A stretch of 64,000 nucleotides of DNA from Burkholderiales bacterium. GTDB taxonomy: Bacteria; Pseudomonadota; Gammaproteobacteria; Burkholderiales; Burkholderiaceae_C. Positions 28,283 to 37,760 of the stretch are shown in pieces. The translations under genes and the position numbers were made by a program. The notes under the pieces are model-generated. The model ran no database searches, had not been told where the DNA came from, and was given only the letters and a program-made list of their open reading frames with translations. Position 1 is the first letter of the stretch; each line of letters begins with the position of its first letter. Location of the stretch: assembly GCA_947464185.1 (NCBI GenBank), contig CANHVY010000008.1, positions 1-64,000 on the forward strand, written 5' to 3'.

Positions 28283-28682
28283 GACCTTGTCGGATACGAC
28301 CCCACGCCCCGCCGAGGCCGACCGGGTGGTGCGCCTGACCCGTGCTCTGGCCCTGGGCAGCGTGTTGGGCCTGATCGTGCTGGGCCTGGGGTGGGAGCTG
28401 TGGTGGGCCCCCACAGGCTCCGGCACGCTGGCGCTCAAGGTTCTGCCCCTGCTGCTGCCCTTGCCTGGACTGCTGCGCCACCGCATGTACACCTACCGAT
28501 GGTTGAGCCTGCTGGTGTGGCTCTACTTCATGGAAGGCGCCGTGCGCGCCACCAGTGAAAGCGGACTGTCCCAGATGCTCGCCGTGGTGGAGATCCTGTT
28601 GTGCCTAACGCTGTTTGCCGCCACTGCCCTGCACGTGCGCTGGCGCATCCAGCGCGGCAGGGCGCCCGCACCGCAGGAGTGA
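28281..28682 (+). CDS. DUF2069 family membrane protein
   Basis: A 133-residue protein with four predicted membrane helices at about 23-42, 51-70, 73-88 and 98-115. TYRWLSLLVWLYFMEGAVRA is the conserved DUF2069 stretch. Family members are small inner-membrane proteins of unknown function. ATG 28281 is chosen because it starts the conserved N-terminus; no strong ribosome site is seen. The longer open frame upstream is antisense to the YihY gene and rejected. Confidence 0.85.
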   Translation: MTLSDTTPRPAEADRVVRLTRALALGSVLGLIVLGLGWELWWAPTGSGTLALKVLPLLLPLPGLLRHRMYTYRWLSLLVWLYFMEGAVRATSESGLSQMLAVVEILLCLTLFAATALHVRWRIQRGRAPAPQE

Positions 28683-28724
28683 GGGCTGGCCACGCCACCC
28701 GTCCAACGCCCTGCGCCAAGCCCC

Positions 28725-30134
28725 ATGAGTGCTGAACTGATCTCCCACCTGGGCCGTATCGTCGGCCCCTCCCAGGTTCTGTGCCCGCCCGAGGACCTGT
28801 CCTCGTACGAGCAGGACTGGCGCAAGCGCTGGCGTGGCCGGGCCCTGGCCGTCGTGCGCCCGGGCTCCACCGCGGAAGTGGCTGCGGTGGTCAAGGCTTG
28901 CGCGGCTGCTGGCGTGGCGCTGGTGCCGCAAGGGGGTAACACCGGCCTGGTGGGAGGCGGCGTGCCTGACGACCAGGGCCGCCAGGTGCTGCTGTCCCTG
29001 CGCCGCATGACCGCGGTGCGCGCACTCGACACCGACAACCTCACGATGACGGTGGAGGCCGGATGCGTGCTGCAGGCGGCGCAAGCTGCGGCCGAGGCCC
29101 GCGGGTTGCTGTTTCCCCTGAGCCTGGCCGCTGAAGGCAGTTGCACCATTGGCGGCAACCTCGCCACCAACGCGGGGGGCACGCAGGTGCTGCGCTTCGG
29201 CAATGCGCGGGACCTCTGCCTGGGCCTGGAGGTGGTGACGCCTGCGGGCGACGTCTGGGACGGCCTGTCCGGGCTGCGCAAGGACAACACCGGGTACGAC
29301 CTGCGCGGCCTGTTCATCGGCAGCGAGGGCACGCTGGGCGTCATCACGGCGGCCACCCTGAAGCTGTTCCCGCAACCGGCTGCCGCCATCACGGCCCTGG
29401 CCGCGTGCCCCTCCCTCGAAGCAGCGGTGCAGTTGCTCGGGATGGCGCGCAGCCGGCTCGACGCCGGCCTGACCGGCTTCGAGGTCATGAACCGCTTCTC
29501 GCTGGATCTCGTGGCCCGGCATTTCCCTGCCCTGCCGCAACCCTTTGTCCATGCGCCATGGACCGTGCTGCTGGAACAGTCAGACGCGGAAGGCGAAGAG
29601 GCGGCCCGAACCCGATTCGAGGGGCTGCTGGGCGCAGCGCTGGACAACGGCTGCGTGGCCGACGCCGTGGTGGCCGAGAGCCTGGCGCAGTCCCGCGCGC
29701 TCTGGCATGTGCGTGAATCCATCCCCCTGGCGCAGGCCGAAGAGGGCCTGAACATCAAGCACGACATCAGCGTGCCGGTCTCGGCCATCCCGCGCTTCGT
29801 GCAGCAGACCGACGCTGCGCTGCAGGCCCACCTGCCCGGCATCCGGCTGGTGAACTTCGGCCACCTGGGCGACGGCAACCTGCACTACAACGTGCAGGCG
29901 CCGGCGGGCGCTGATGCCCAAGCCTTTCTGCGGGAGCAGGAGCCGCGGGTCAACGAGATCGTCTACGACGCGGTGCAGGCCTTCGGCGGGTCGATTTCCG
30001 CCGAACATGGCGTGGGTCAACTCAAGCGCGAAGAATTGCAGCAACGAAAGTCTGCCGTGGCGCTGGGCCTGATGCGCCAGATCAAGACCGCGCTGGACCC
30101 GCTGGGCCTGATGAACCCGGGAAGGGTGCTGTAG
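28725..30134 (+). CDS. FAD-binding 2-hydroxyacid dehydrogenase (D-lactate/D-2-hydroxyglutarate type)
   Basis: A 469-residue flavoprotein of the vanillyl-alcohol-oxidase fold. The PP-loop VPQGGNTGLVGGGVPD is at about 66-81, GSCTIGGNLATNAGG and RKDNTGYDLRGLFIGSEGTLGVI contact FAD, and the C-terminal part has GHLGDGNLHYN and SAEHGVGQLKRE. These C-terminal motifs mark GlcD/DLD/D2HGDH enzymes. It oxidises a D-2-hydroxyacid to the 2-oxoacid, passing electrons to a quinone or electron-transfer protein. Which acid is used cannot be settled by eye. It converges on DUF1178 with a four-base gap. Confidence 0.9.
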   Translation: MSAELISHLGRIVGPSQVLCPPEDLSSYEQDWRKRWRGRALAVVRPGSTAEVAAVVKACAAAGVALVPQGGNTGLVGGGVPDDQGRQVLLSLRRMTAVRALDTDNLTMTVEAGCVLQAAQAAAEARGLLFPLSLAAEGSCTIGGNLATNAGGTQVLRFGNARDLCLGLEVVTPAGDVWDGLSGLRKDNTGYDLRGLFIGSEGTLGVITAATLKLFPQPAAAITALAACPSLEAAVQLLGMARSRLDAGLTGFEVMNRFSLDLVARHFPALPQPFVHAPWTVLLEQSDAEGEEAARTRFEGLLGAALDNGCVADAVVAESLAQSRALWHVRESIPLAQAEEGLNIKHDISVPVSAIPRFVQQTDAALQAHLPGIRLVNFGHLGDGNLHYNVQAPAGADAQAFLREQEPRVNEIVYDAVQAFGGSISAEHGVGQLKREELQQRKSAVALGLMRQIKTALDPLGLMNPGRVL

Positions 30135-30138
30135 GCCC

Positions 30139-30579
30139 CTACTGCACCGGGCCCTTCAAGGCCGGCGGGATGGGCAGCGAGAGCACCTCGATGCCCTCCT
30201 CGTGCAGCGCATGGCGCTCCTCCAACGAGGCCACGCCCCGTATCCCGCGGGCGTCCGTCTCGCCATAGTGGATGCGGCGCGCTTCTTCGGCAAAACGGTT
30301 GCCCACGTCGTCGGTGTTCTCGATGGCGTGGCGCACCGCCTGCATCCACAGCGCCTGCAGGTCTGCGGCAGCGGGTTCGGCCTTGGCAGGCGGCGCGACC
30401 GGTTCGCGCGCGCCCGACAGGTTCAGCCGAGGCGCACTGGGCAGGCGCGTGATGAGGTGGTCCGCGCACAGCGGACACTCCACCAGGCCGCGCCCGTTCT
30501 GGTCCAGAAATTCCTCTTCAGAACCGAACCAGCCCTCGAAGCCGTGCCCGTTGGCACACCGCAGATCCAGCACTTTCAT
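30139..30579 (-). CDS. DUF1178 family protein
   Basis: A 146-residue protein. MKVLDLRCANGHGFEGWFGSEEEF and VECPLCADHLITRLPSAPRL carry Cys8 and a CPLC pair, probably a zinc site. The C-terminal half holds the family stretch NTDDVGNRFAEEARRIHYGE. Function is unknown. It lies 18 bases after the Nudix gene at the end of the complex I run, a conserved neighbourhood in Burkholderiales as I remember it. Confidence 0.92.
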   Translation of the reverse strand: MKVLDLRCANGHGFEGWFGSEEEFLDQNGRGLVECPLCADHLITRLPSAPRLNLSGAREPVAPPAKAEPAAADLQALWMQAVRHAIENTDDVGNRFAEEARRIHYGETDARGIRGVASLEERHALHEEGIEVLSLPIPPALKGPVQ

Positions 30580-30597
30580 GGCTGGATTATCGGACGG

Positions 30598-31185
30598 TCA
30601 GAGCGTCCCCGCGGCCGCCCAGGACAGCGACCATTCGCCGCGGCGCCACTGGCGCAACCACTGCAGGCCCGCGAGCGTCTTCACGTCGGTGAGTTCTCCA
30701 GCCTGCGCCAGGTGGTCGAGCTCTTCCAGCGACATCGTCACCACCTCGAGAAACTCGCCCGTGTCCAGTGCCTGCGGGCCAGGCCGCAGGCCACGGGCGA
30801 ACCAGATCTCGATGCCTTCGGTGGAGTACGCCGCCGCGTTGTGGATGCGGCAGGCACGGGCCCATTCGTGCGCGGTATAGCCCGTCTCTTCCCGCAGTTC
30901 GCGCCGCGCGCAGTCCCACACCGGCTCACCGGTATCGATCTTGCCGGCCGGAAACTCCAGCAGCACCTGGCCCAGCGGGTAGCGAAACTGCCGAACCATC
31001 ACCACGCGCCCATCGTCCAGCACGGGCACTACCGCCACGGCGCCAGGGTGTACCACGTACTCGCGAGTGGCCGATGTGCCATCGGGCAGGCCCACGGTGT
31101 CACGCCTCACCGTCAGGAAGCCGCCCTGAAGCAGGGTGTGCTCCTGCTGCAGGGTCTCCCGCAGGCCCTCGTCCGTCTGGCCCAT
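30598..31185 (-). CDS. Nudix hydrolase (ADP-ribose pyrophosphatase-like)
   Basis: A 195-residue protein with a complete Nudix box, G-x5-E-x7-REL-x-EETGY, in GKIDTGEPVWDCARRELREE. The upstream segment VVMVRQFRYPLGQVLLEFPAG is typical of ADP-ribose/nucleoside-diphosphate-sugar hydrolases. ATG 31185 (MGQTDE) is chosen; the open frame upstream is antisense-free but overlaps nuoN in another frame and is rejected. It follows nuoN by 20 bases and may be co-transcribed with complex I. Confidence 0.9.
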   Translation of the reverse strand: MGQTDEGLRETLQQEHTLLQGGFLTVRRDTVGLPDGTSATREYVVHPGAVAVVPVLDDGRVVMVRQFRYPLGQVLLEFPAGKIDTGEPVWDCARRELREETGYTAHEWARACRIHNAAAYSTEGIEIWFARGLRPGPQALDTGEFLEVVTMSLEELDHLAQAGELTDVKTLAGLQWLRQWRRGEWSLSWAAAGTL

Positions 31186-31205
31186 GCAGGGGCTGTCGTG
31201 CCAGG

Positions 31206-32687
31206 TCAGGATGCGAGCGCCTTGACGATGGCGTCGCGGCACAGGCCCAGCAAACCCCCGGAGAAGGGCCCGAGCAACAACACTGCCGCGCCATTGACCG
31301 CCAGCAGCGCGCCAATGCCCGCGCCCTGCACGATGGGCGCGGTGTCCGCTGGTTCGTCGAAGTACATCACCTTCACCACGCGCAGGTAGTAGAAGGCGCC
31401 CACGAGGGAGAACACCACCGCCACCACCGCCAGCACGATGTACAGCGTGACGTTGGTCGTGACCAGCGCCTGGATGATGGCCAGCTTGGCAAAGAAGCCC
31501 ACCATCGGCGGAATGCCCGCCAGAGAGAACATGAACACCGACATCACGCCCGCCAGCCAGGGGCGGCGGCGCGCCAGGCCCGCCAGGTCTGACACTTCTT
31601 CGCTCTCGAAACCTTCGCGCGACAGGAACATGATCAAGCCGAAGGTGCCCAAGGTCGTCAGCACATAGGTGACCACGTAGAACATGGCCGAGCTGTACGC
31701 GTTGGCTGCAGACAGCGTGTTGCCGCTGACCACGCCAGCGCTCAGGCCCAGCAGCAGAAAGCCCATCTGCGCGATGGTGGAGTAGGCCAGCATCCGCTTG
31801 AGATTGGTCTGCGCGATCGCCGCCAGGTTGCCCACCGCCAGCGAGGACACGGCCAACACGATGAACATCTGTTGCCAGTCGACCGCCAGGCCCAGCAAGC
31901 CTTCCACCAGCAGGCGGATGGTGATGGCAAAGGCCGCCAGCTTGGGCGCGCCACCGATCATCAAGGTGACGGCCGTGGGGGCCCCGTGGTAGACATCGGG
32001 CACCCACATGTGGAAAGGCACGGCCCCCAGCTTGAACGCCAGGCCCGACACCACGAACACCACGCCGAGCACCAGCACCTCGCGGTTGATGCGACCCGCG
32101 GCAATCTGCTCGAACACCTTGGGAATCTCCAGCGTGCCCGTGGCGCCGTACAACATGGACAGCCCGTACAGCAGGAAACCGCTGGCCAGTGCCCCCAGCA
32201 CGAAGTACTTCATCGCCGCCTCGGTGCTGCGGCCATGATCACGGCGCAAGGCCGTGAGCGCGTACAGCGACAGGCTCATGACTTCCAGGCCCAGGTACAC
32301 CACCAGGAAGTGGTTGGCCGAGCACATCACGGAGATGCCCAGCAGCACGAACAGCGAGAGGGTGAAGAACTCGCCCTTGAGCATCTCGCGCGAGGCGAGG
32401 TACGGCTGCGCGTAGGCCACCGTCATGGCCATGGCCACACACGCGAAGAAGGCCAGCAGATGCCCCATCGGGTCAGTCACCACCATCCCGTTCATGCCGT
32501 ACAGCGTGGCGCCCGACTGGGCATAGAACAGGTGCATGGCACCGACCACCACCATCGTGGCCTGGGTCAGCCAGAAGGTCAGCCGTCGGGCCGGGTCGGT
32601 CACCCACAGATCCACCAGCGCCACCAGGCAGGCCATGGCCAGCAGCACGATCTCGGGGTAGACGACGAGCCAGTTCATCGCATTCAT
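31206..32687 (-). CDS. nuoN: NADH-quinone oxidoreductase subunit N
   Basis: A 493-residue antiporter-like membrane subunit with about fourteen hydrophobic helices. HFLVVYLGLEVMSLSLYAL and AMKYFVLGALASGFLLYGLSMLYG contain the conserved Glu and Lys of the proton path, and QTNLKRMLAYSTIAQMG is the broken-helix region. It is the last nuo gene, 14 bases after nuoM. MNAMNWL at 32687 is used; ATG 32678 is possible. Confidence 0.97.
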   Translation of the reverse strand: MNAMNWLVVYPEIVLLAMACLVALVDLWVTDPARRLTFWLTQATMVVVGAMHLFYAQSGATLYGMNGMVVTDPMGHLLAFFACVAMAMTVAYAQPYLASREMLKGEFFTLSLFVLLGISVMCSANHFLVVYLGLEVMSLSLYALTALRRDHGRSTEAAMKYFVLGALASGFLLYGLSMLYGATGTLEIPKVFEQIAAGRINREVLVLGVVFVVSGLAFKLGAVPFHMWVPDVYHGAPTAVTLMIGGAPKLAAFAITIRLLVEGLLGLAVDWQQMFIVLAVSSLAVGNLAAIAQTNLKRMLAYSTIAQMGFLLLGLSAGVVSGNTLSAANAYSSAMFYVVTYVLTTLGTFGLIMFLSREGFESEEVSDLAGLARRRPWLAGVMSVFMFSLAGIPPMVGFFAKLAIIQALVTTNVTLYIVLAVVAVVFSLVGAFYYLRVVKVMYFDEPADTAPIVQGAGIGALLAVNGAAVLLLGPFSGGLLGLCRDAIVKALAS

Positions 32688-32701
32688 GGGAAGGGGTCGC
32701 C

Positions 32702-34177
32702 TCAGGGCAGCTTGCTGAGCGCCACGTGCTTGAGGAGCTCGGTGACGGAGACGTGCATCACGTCGGTAAAGGGCTTTGGATACAGGCCCATGGCCAAGAC
32801 GGCCACGGCCAGCACCGCCAGCATCGTGAACTCGCGGGCATTCAGATCGTCCAGGGTGCGCACGTTGTCATTGGCCACGTCGCCAAAGTACACCCGCTTG
32901 ATCATCCACAGCGAATAGGCAGCGCCGAAGATCAAGGCCGTGGCTGCGGCCGCGGCGACCCAGAAGTTGGCCTTCACAGCCCCCAGGATCACCATCCACT
33001 CGCCCACGAAACCGGCCGTCCCGGGCAAGCCGCAGTTGGCCATGGAGAACAGCACGGCAAAGGCCGCGAACTTGGGCATGGTGTTGGCCACGCCGCCATA
33101 GGCGGCAATCTCGCGCGAATGCACCCGGTCGTACAGCACGCCGATGCACAGGAACATGGCCCCCGACACGAAGCCGTGGCTGATCATCTGCACCAAGCCG
33201 CCGCTCACGCCCAGTTCGTTGAAGATGAAGAAGCCCAGCGTCACGAATCCCATATGGGCAATCGACGAGTACGCCACCAGCTTCTTCATGTCCTGCTGCA
33301 CCAGGGCCACCAGGCCGATGTAGACCACCGCAATCAGTGACAAGGCGATCATGAACCAGGCCCACTCGCGGCTGGCGTCAGGCGCAATGGGCATGGAAAA
33401 GCGCAGGAACCCGTAGGCGCCAAGCTTGAGCATGATGGCCGCCAGCACCACCGAGCCGCCCGTCGGCGCCTCCACGTGGGCATCGGGCAGCCAGGTGTGC
33501 ACCGGCCACATCGGCACCTTGACGGAGAAAGCAGCGAAGAAGGCGAAGAACAGCAGCGTCTGCGCGTCCAGCGGCAGGGGCAGCTTGTGCCAGGCCTGGA
33601 TGTCGAAACTGCCACCGGACTTGAAGTACAGGTACACCAGGGCCACCAGCATCAGCAGCGACCCCAGCAGCGTGTACAGGAAGAACTTGAAGGCCGCGTA
33701 CACCCGGCGTGGCCCACCCCACACGCCGATGATGATGTACATCGGGATCAGGGTGGCCTCGAAGAACACGTAGAACAACAGGCCGTCCAGCGCCGAGAAC
33801 ACCCCAATCATGAGCCCGGACAGGATCAGGAACGCGCCCATGTACTGGTTCACGCGCTCGGTGATGACCTCCCATCCGGCAATCACCACGATGATGGTGA
33901 TGAAGGCCGTGAGCAGCACGAACCACACGGAGATGCCGTCCACGCCCAGGTGGTAATGGACGTTGAAGCGGTCGATCCACGGCAGCTTCTCGACGAACTG
34001 CATCGCGGGTGTGGACAGGTCAAAGCCCGTGGCCAGCGGAATGGTCACGAGGAACGCCGCGATGGCGCCCAGCAGGGCCACCCATCGCACGACCTTTGCG
34101 TGCTCGTCACGGCCCGCCGCGAGCAGCAGTGCGCCCACCGCCACCGGCAGCCAGATGGCCACGCTCAGAAGACCCAT
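32702..34177 (-). CDS. nuoM: NADH-quinone oxidoreductase subunit M
   Basis: A 491-residue antiporter-like subunit. It shows FEATLIPMYIIIGVWGG with the proton-path Glu, VKVPMWPVHTWLPDAHVEAPTGGSVVLA, and QDMKKLVAYSSIAHMGFVTLG, all core motifs of NuoM. It forms part of the proton-pumping membrane arm. The length is normal, and the gene sits 46 bases after nuoL. Confidence 0.98.
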   Translation of the reverse strand: MGLLSVAIWLPVAVGALLLAAGRDEHAKVVRWVALLGAIAAFLVTIPLATGFDLSTPAMQFVEKLPWIDRFNVHYHLGVDGISVWFVLLTAFITIIVVIAGWEVITERVNQYMGAFLILSGLMIGVFSALDGLLFYVFFEATLIPMYIIIGVWGGPRRVYAAFKFFLYTLLGSLLMLVALVYLYFKSGGSFDIQAWHKLPLPLDAQTLLFFAFFAAFSVKVPMWPVHTWLPDAHVEAPTGGSVVLAAIMLKLGAYGFLRFSMPIAPDASREWAWFMIALSLIAVVYIGLVALVQQDMKKLVAYSSIAHMGFVTLGFFIFNELGVSGGLVQMISHGFVSGAMFLCIGVLYDRVHSREIAAYGGVANTMPKFAAFAVLFSMANCGLPGTAGFVGEWMVILGAVKANFWVAAAAATALIFGAAYSLWMIKRVYFGDVANDNVRTLDDLNAREFTMLAVLAVAVLAMGLYPKPFTDVMHVSVTELLKHVALSKLP

Positions 34178-34223
34178 TGAACTCTCTCCGCCTCTTGCTT
34201 CTTGTTCGTTCGACCCGCAGAGC

Positions 34224-36239
34224 TCAACGGCCCAGCATGGTCGACAGGTACGGCCAAAGCTTCCAGGTCAGGAAGCCGAACACCCCCAGCACCATGGCCA
34301 GTGCATACCAGTACAGCAAGCCGGTCTGCACCCGCTTCACCAGGCCCGCCGTGACACCCACCATCCGGGCCGAGCCATTGACCACCGCACCGTCGATGAG
34401 CGCCACGTCGCCGCCCTTCCACAAGCCGCGGCCCAACACGCGGGCGCCTGCGGCGAGCACATGCTCGTTGAACCAGTCCATGTAGTACTTGTTCTCCAGC
34501 ACGCGCACCACTGGCGAGAGCGCACGACCGATGGCCGCGGGAATGGACGGTTGCTTCAGGTAGAACCACCACGCCATCACCACGCCGGCCAGCGCCAGCC
34601 AGAACGGCAGCGTCTGCAGGCCGTGTACGGCCATGGCGGCTGCACCATGGAACTGCTCGGAAAGCTCCTTCATGGCCCCATGGCTCGCGGCATCGACAAA
34701 GATGGCGTCCTTGAAGAAGTCGCCGAACAACAGCGGCTGGATGGTCAGGTAACCGATGACCACCGAAGGGATGGCCAGCAGGACCAGCGGCACGGTCACC
34801 ACCCAGGGGCTTTCATGCGGCTCGTGAGCGTCACCGTGGTGTCCGTGGTCGTCCGCTGGCGGGAAAGGCTTGTGGTGGAACCGCTCCGGGCCATGGAAGA
34901 CCAGGAAATACATGCGGAAGGAATAGAAGGCCGTGACGAACACGCCCGCCACCACCGCGAAGGCGGCAAAGCCCGCACCCGGCAGACGGCTGGCCTCCAC
35001 CGCCAGGATGATGCTGTCCTTCGAGTAAAAGCCCGAGAACAGCGGCGTGCCGATCAGCGCCAGCGAGCCCAGCAGCGCGGTGATCCAGGTCAGCGGCATG
35101 TGCTTGCGCAGCCCGCCCATGTTGCGGATGTCCTGGTCATGGTGCATGCCCATGATGACCGAACCCGCACCCAGGAACAGCAAGGCCTTGAAGAAGGCGT
35201 GCGTCATCAGGTGGAACACCGCCACCGAGTAAGCCGAAGCCCCCAGGGCCACGGTCATGTAGCCCAGCTGGCTCAGCGTGGAGTACGCCACCACGCGCTT
35301 GATGTCGTTCTGGATGATGCCCAGGAACCCCATGAACAGCGCCGTGATGGCACCGATGACCAGCACGAAGTTCAGCGCCGTGTCGCTCAGCTCGAACAGC
35401 GGCGACATGCGCGCCACCATGAAGATGCCGGCGGTCACCATCGTGGCGGCGTGGATCAGGGCGGAGATCGGCGTGGGGCCTTCCATGGAGTCGGGCAGCC
35501 AGACGTGCAGCGGGAACTGCGCGCTCTTGCCCATGGCCCCGATGAACAGGCAGATGCAGATCACGGTGATGAGCATCCAATCCGATCCCGGGAAGTTCAT
35601 CTTCGCCAGCTCGCCTGACTTGGCGAACGCTTCACCGTAGTTCAGCGTGCCGGCATACGCCGCGATGAGACCGATGCCCAGGATGAAGCCGAAATCCCCC
35701 ACCCGGTTGACCAGGAAGGCCTTCATGTTGGCGAACACCGCCGTGGGCTTCTTGAACCAGAAGCCGATGAGCAGGTAACTCACCAGACCCACCGCCTCCC
35801 AGCCGAAGAACAGCTGCAGGAAGTTGTTGCTCATGACCAGCATGAGCATGGAGAAGGTGAACAGCGAGATGTACGAGAAGAAGCGCTGGTAGCCGGGGTC
35901 CTCGTGCATGTAGCCGATGGTGTAGACGTGCACCATCAAGGACACGAAGGTCACCACGCACATCATCATGGCGGTGAGGCCATCGACGAGGAAGCCCACC
36001 TCCATCTTCAGCCCGCCCAGCACCATCCACTCGTAGAGGGTGGCGTTGAAGCGGGCACCGCCCAACACGTCGATCAGCACCGACACCGAGCCGATGAAGG
36101 AGACCAGCACGCCCAGGATGGTGACCACGTGCGCGCCGCGGCGACCGACAACCTTGCCGAACAGGCCTGAGACGATGGCACCGACCAGGGGCGCCAGGGC
36201 GATGGTCAGCAGAAGATTCTGGGACAGGGAAGCAGACAT
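34224..36239 (-). CDS. nuoL: NADH-quinone oxidoreductase subunit L
   Basis: A 671-residue antiporter-like subunit, the distal end of the membrane arm. Motifs include FFGWEAVGLVSYLLIGFW, GKSAQFPLHVWLPDSMEGPTPISALIHAATMVTAG, and QNDIKRVVAYSTLSQLGYM. The C-terminal extension beyond about residue 480 supplies the long lateral helix and its last membrane anchor. A His/Asp/Glu-rich loop (DDHGHHGDAHEPHE, about 460-473) lies just before it. Confidence 0.98.
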   Translation of the reverse strand: MSASLSQNLLLTIALAPLVGAIVSGLFGKVVGRRGAHVVTILGVLVSFIGSVSVLIDVLGGARFNATLYEWMVLGGLKMEVGFLVDGLTAMMMCVVTFVSLMVHVYTIGYMHEDPGYQRFFSYISLFTFSMLMLVMSNNFLQLFFGWEAVGLVSYLLIGFWFKKPTAVFANMKAFLVNRVGDFGFILGIGLIAAYAGTLNYGEAFAKSGELAKMNFPGSDWMLITVICICLFIGAMGKSAQFPLHVWLPDSMEGPTPISALIHAATMVTAGIFMVARMSPLFELSDTALNFVLVIGAITALFMGFLGIIQNDIKRVVAYSTLSQLGYMTVALGASAYSVAVFHLMTHAFFKALLFLGAGSVIMGMHHDQDIRNMGGLRKHMPLTWITALLGSLALIGTPLFSGFYSKDSIILAVEASRLPGAGFAAFAVVAGVFVTAFYSFRMYFLVFHGPERFHHKPFPPADDHGHHGDAHEPHESPWVVTVPLVLLAIPSVVIGYLTIQPLLFGDFFKDAIFVDAASHGAMKELSEQFHGAAAMAVHGLQTLPFWLALAGVVMAWWFYLKQPSIPAAIGRALSPVVRVLENKYYMDWFNEHVLAAGARVLGRGLWKGGDVALIDGAVVNGSARMVGVTAGLVKRVQTGLLYWYALAMVLGVFGFLTWKLWPYLSTMLGR

Positions 36240-36248
36240 GCAGGTTCC

Positions 36249-36578
36249 TCAGCCCTTCAGGGTGTCGAGCTGATCCACGGCGATCGTGGCGCGGTTGCGG
36301 AACAACACGACCAGGATGGCCAGACCGATGGCCGACTCCGCCGCGGCCACCGTCAGGATGAAGAAGACGAAGACCTGACCACCCATGCGGTCGGCCTCCA
36401 TCGGCAGGTAATGGGAGAAGGCCACGAAATTCATGTTCACCGCGAGCAGCATCAGTTCGATGGCCATCAGCAACACGATGAGGTTGCGGCGGTTCAGGAA
36501 GATGCCGATCACGGACAAGGCGAACAGGATGCCGCCCAGCGTCAGGAAATGGCCGAGCGAAAGCACACCCAGACTCAT
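36249..36578 (-). CDS. nuoK: NADH-quinone oxidoreductase subunit K
   Basis: A 109-residue subunit with three membrane helices. The second holds the conserved Glu in [21 protein letters not shown], and the third the [15 protein letters not shown]lu. The ATG overlaps the nuoJ stop (ATGA), and nuoL follows after nine bases. The length is slightly above the usual ~101 because of an N-terminal MSLGVLSLG extension. Confidence 0.97.
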   Translation of the reverse strand: MSLGVLSLGHFLTLGGILFALSVIGIFLNRRNLIVLLMAIELMLLAVNMNFVAFSHYLPMEADRMGGQVFVFFILTVAAAESAIGLAILVVLFRNRATIAVDQLDTLKG

Positions 36579-37225
36579 GGCTGGCCCTCCCCGTTCTTCG
36601 GTACGGCCGGCGCCTGCACCACCGGGTCCATCTTGATGATGCGCACCCGGTCCGCCTTTCGGGCCTTGACCTGCTCACCCGGATCCAGATACTTGCTGTC
36701 CTTGCGCCGACGCAGCGTCAACGCGATGGCCGCGATGATGGCCACCAGCAACAGCACCGCCGCGATCTGCAGCGGGTACACATACTTCGTGTAGATCTCA
36801 ATGCCGAGCATCCGGGTGTTGCCCAGCTTGGCGAGTTCGGGATCCACGGGCGCCTGGGTCACGGCAAACCCAGGCAGCAGCACCAGAGCCAGTTCCAGCG
36901 CGATCACCGCGCCCACCAGTCCGGCCAGCGGAAAGTGTTTCCAGAACCCCTCGCGGAAGCTGTCGGTGTTGATGTCCAGCATCATCACGACGAACAGGAA
37001 GAGCACCATCACCGCACCCACATAGACGAGCACGAGCGTGATGGCCAGGAACTCGGCGCTCAGCAGCATCCAGATGCAACTGGCGCTGAAGAAGGCCAGC
37101 ACCAGGAACAGCGCTGCGTGTACCGTGCTGCGGGCCGTGATGACACGGAACGACGCCAGCAGAAGCACGGCCGAGAAGACGTAGAACAGGGCGGTGGTGT
37201 TGTTCATCGTGATGGACGCCATCAT
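36575..37225 (-). CDS. nuoJ: NADH-quinone oxidoreductase subunit J
   Basis: A 216-residue subunit with five membrane helices. [30 protein letters not shown], with the pi-bulge helix, and [14 protein letters not shown] are recognisable. The soluble C-terminal tail after about 170 is Lys/Arg-rich. [11 protein letters not shown] at 37225 is the longest option, while ATG 37207 ([11 protein letters not shown]) matches the N-terminus I remember for relatives. It ends overlapping nuoK. Confidence 0.96.
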   Translation of the reverse strand: MMASITMNNTTALFYVFSAVLLLASFRVITARSTVHAALFLVLAFFSASCIWMLLSAEFLAITLVLVYVGAVMVLFLFVVMMLDINTDSFREGFWKHFPLAGLVGAVIALELALVLLPGFAVTQAPVDPELAKLGNTRMLGIEIYTKYVYPLQIAAVLLLVAIIAAIALTLRRRKDSKYLDPGEQVKARKADRVRIIKMDPVVQAPAVPKNGEGQP

Positions 37226-37255
37226 GTGCCGGGCCGCAAGCCCGACATCGGAGGG

Positions 37256-37741
37256 TCAGCGGTAGCGGGCGTCAGCCTCCCGGTTGGCAGCGATTTCCTT
37301 CTCGTACCGGTCACCCACGGCCAACAGCATGTCCTTGGTGAAGTACAGGTCGCCACGCTTTTCGCCGTGGTATTCGAAGTGGTGGGTCTCGACGATGGAG
37401 TCCACCGGGCAGCTCTCTTCGCAAAAGCCGCAGAAGATGCACTTGGTGAGGTCGATGTCGTAGCGCTTGGTGCGGCGGCTGCCGTCGTCGCGGACCTCGG
37501 ACTCGATGGTGATCGCCATGGCCGGGCAGACGGCCTCGCACAGCTTGCAGGCGATGCAGCGCTCTTCGCCGTTCTCATAGCGGCGCAAGGCGTGCAGACC
37601 CCGGAAGCGCGGCGACTGCGGCGTCTTCTCCTCGGGGAACTGCACCGTGATCGTGCGCGACAGGAAATGCCGGCCGGTCAGGGCCAGGCCCTTGAACAGC
37701 TCGGTGAGCATGAAGCTCTGCAGAACGTCTTTCACCGCCAT
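37256..37741 (-). CDS. nuoI: NADH-quinone oxidoreductase subunit I
   Basis: A 161-residue ferredoxin-like subunit. Two [4Fe-4S] motifs, [12 protein letters not shown] and [14 protein letters not shown], bind clusters N6a and N6b that pass electrons to NuoB. It sits on the peripheral arm at the membrane boundary. The gene follows nuoH by 19 bases and precedes nuoJ by 30. Confidence 0.98.
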   Translation of the reverse strand: MAVKDVLQSFMLTELFKGLALTGRHFLSRTITVQFPEEKTPQSPRFRGLHALRRYENGEERCIACKLCEAVCPAMAITIESEVRDDGSRRTKRYDIDLTKCIFCGFCEESCPVDSIVETHHFEYHGEKRGDLYFTKDMLLAVGDRYEKEIAANREADARYR

Positions 37742-37760
37742 GATGGTTGGGGCTCGAGGC

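Noticed and set aside
31186..32007. Upstream extension of the Nudix frame into nuoN
   Set aside because: The same bases encode conserved NuoN in another frame, and the extension has no conserved residues.
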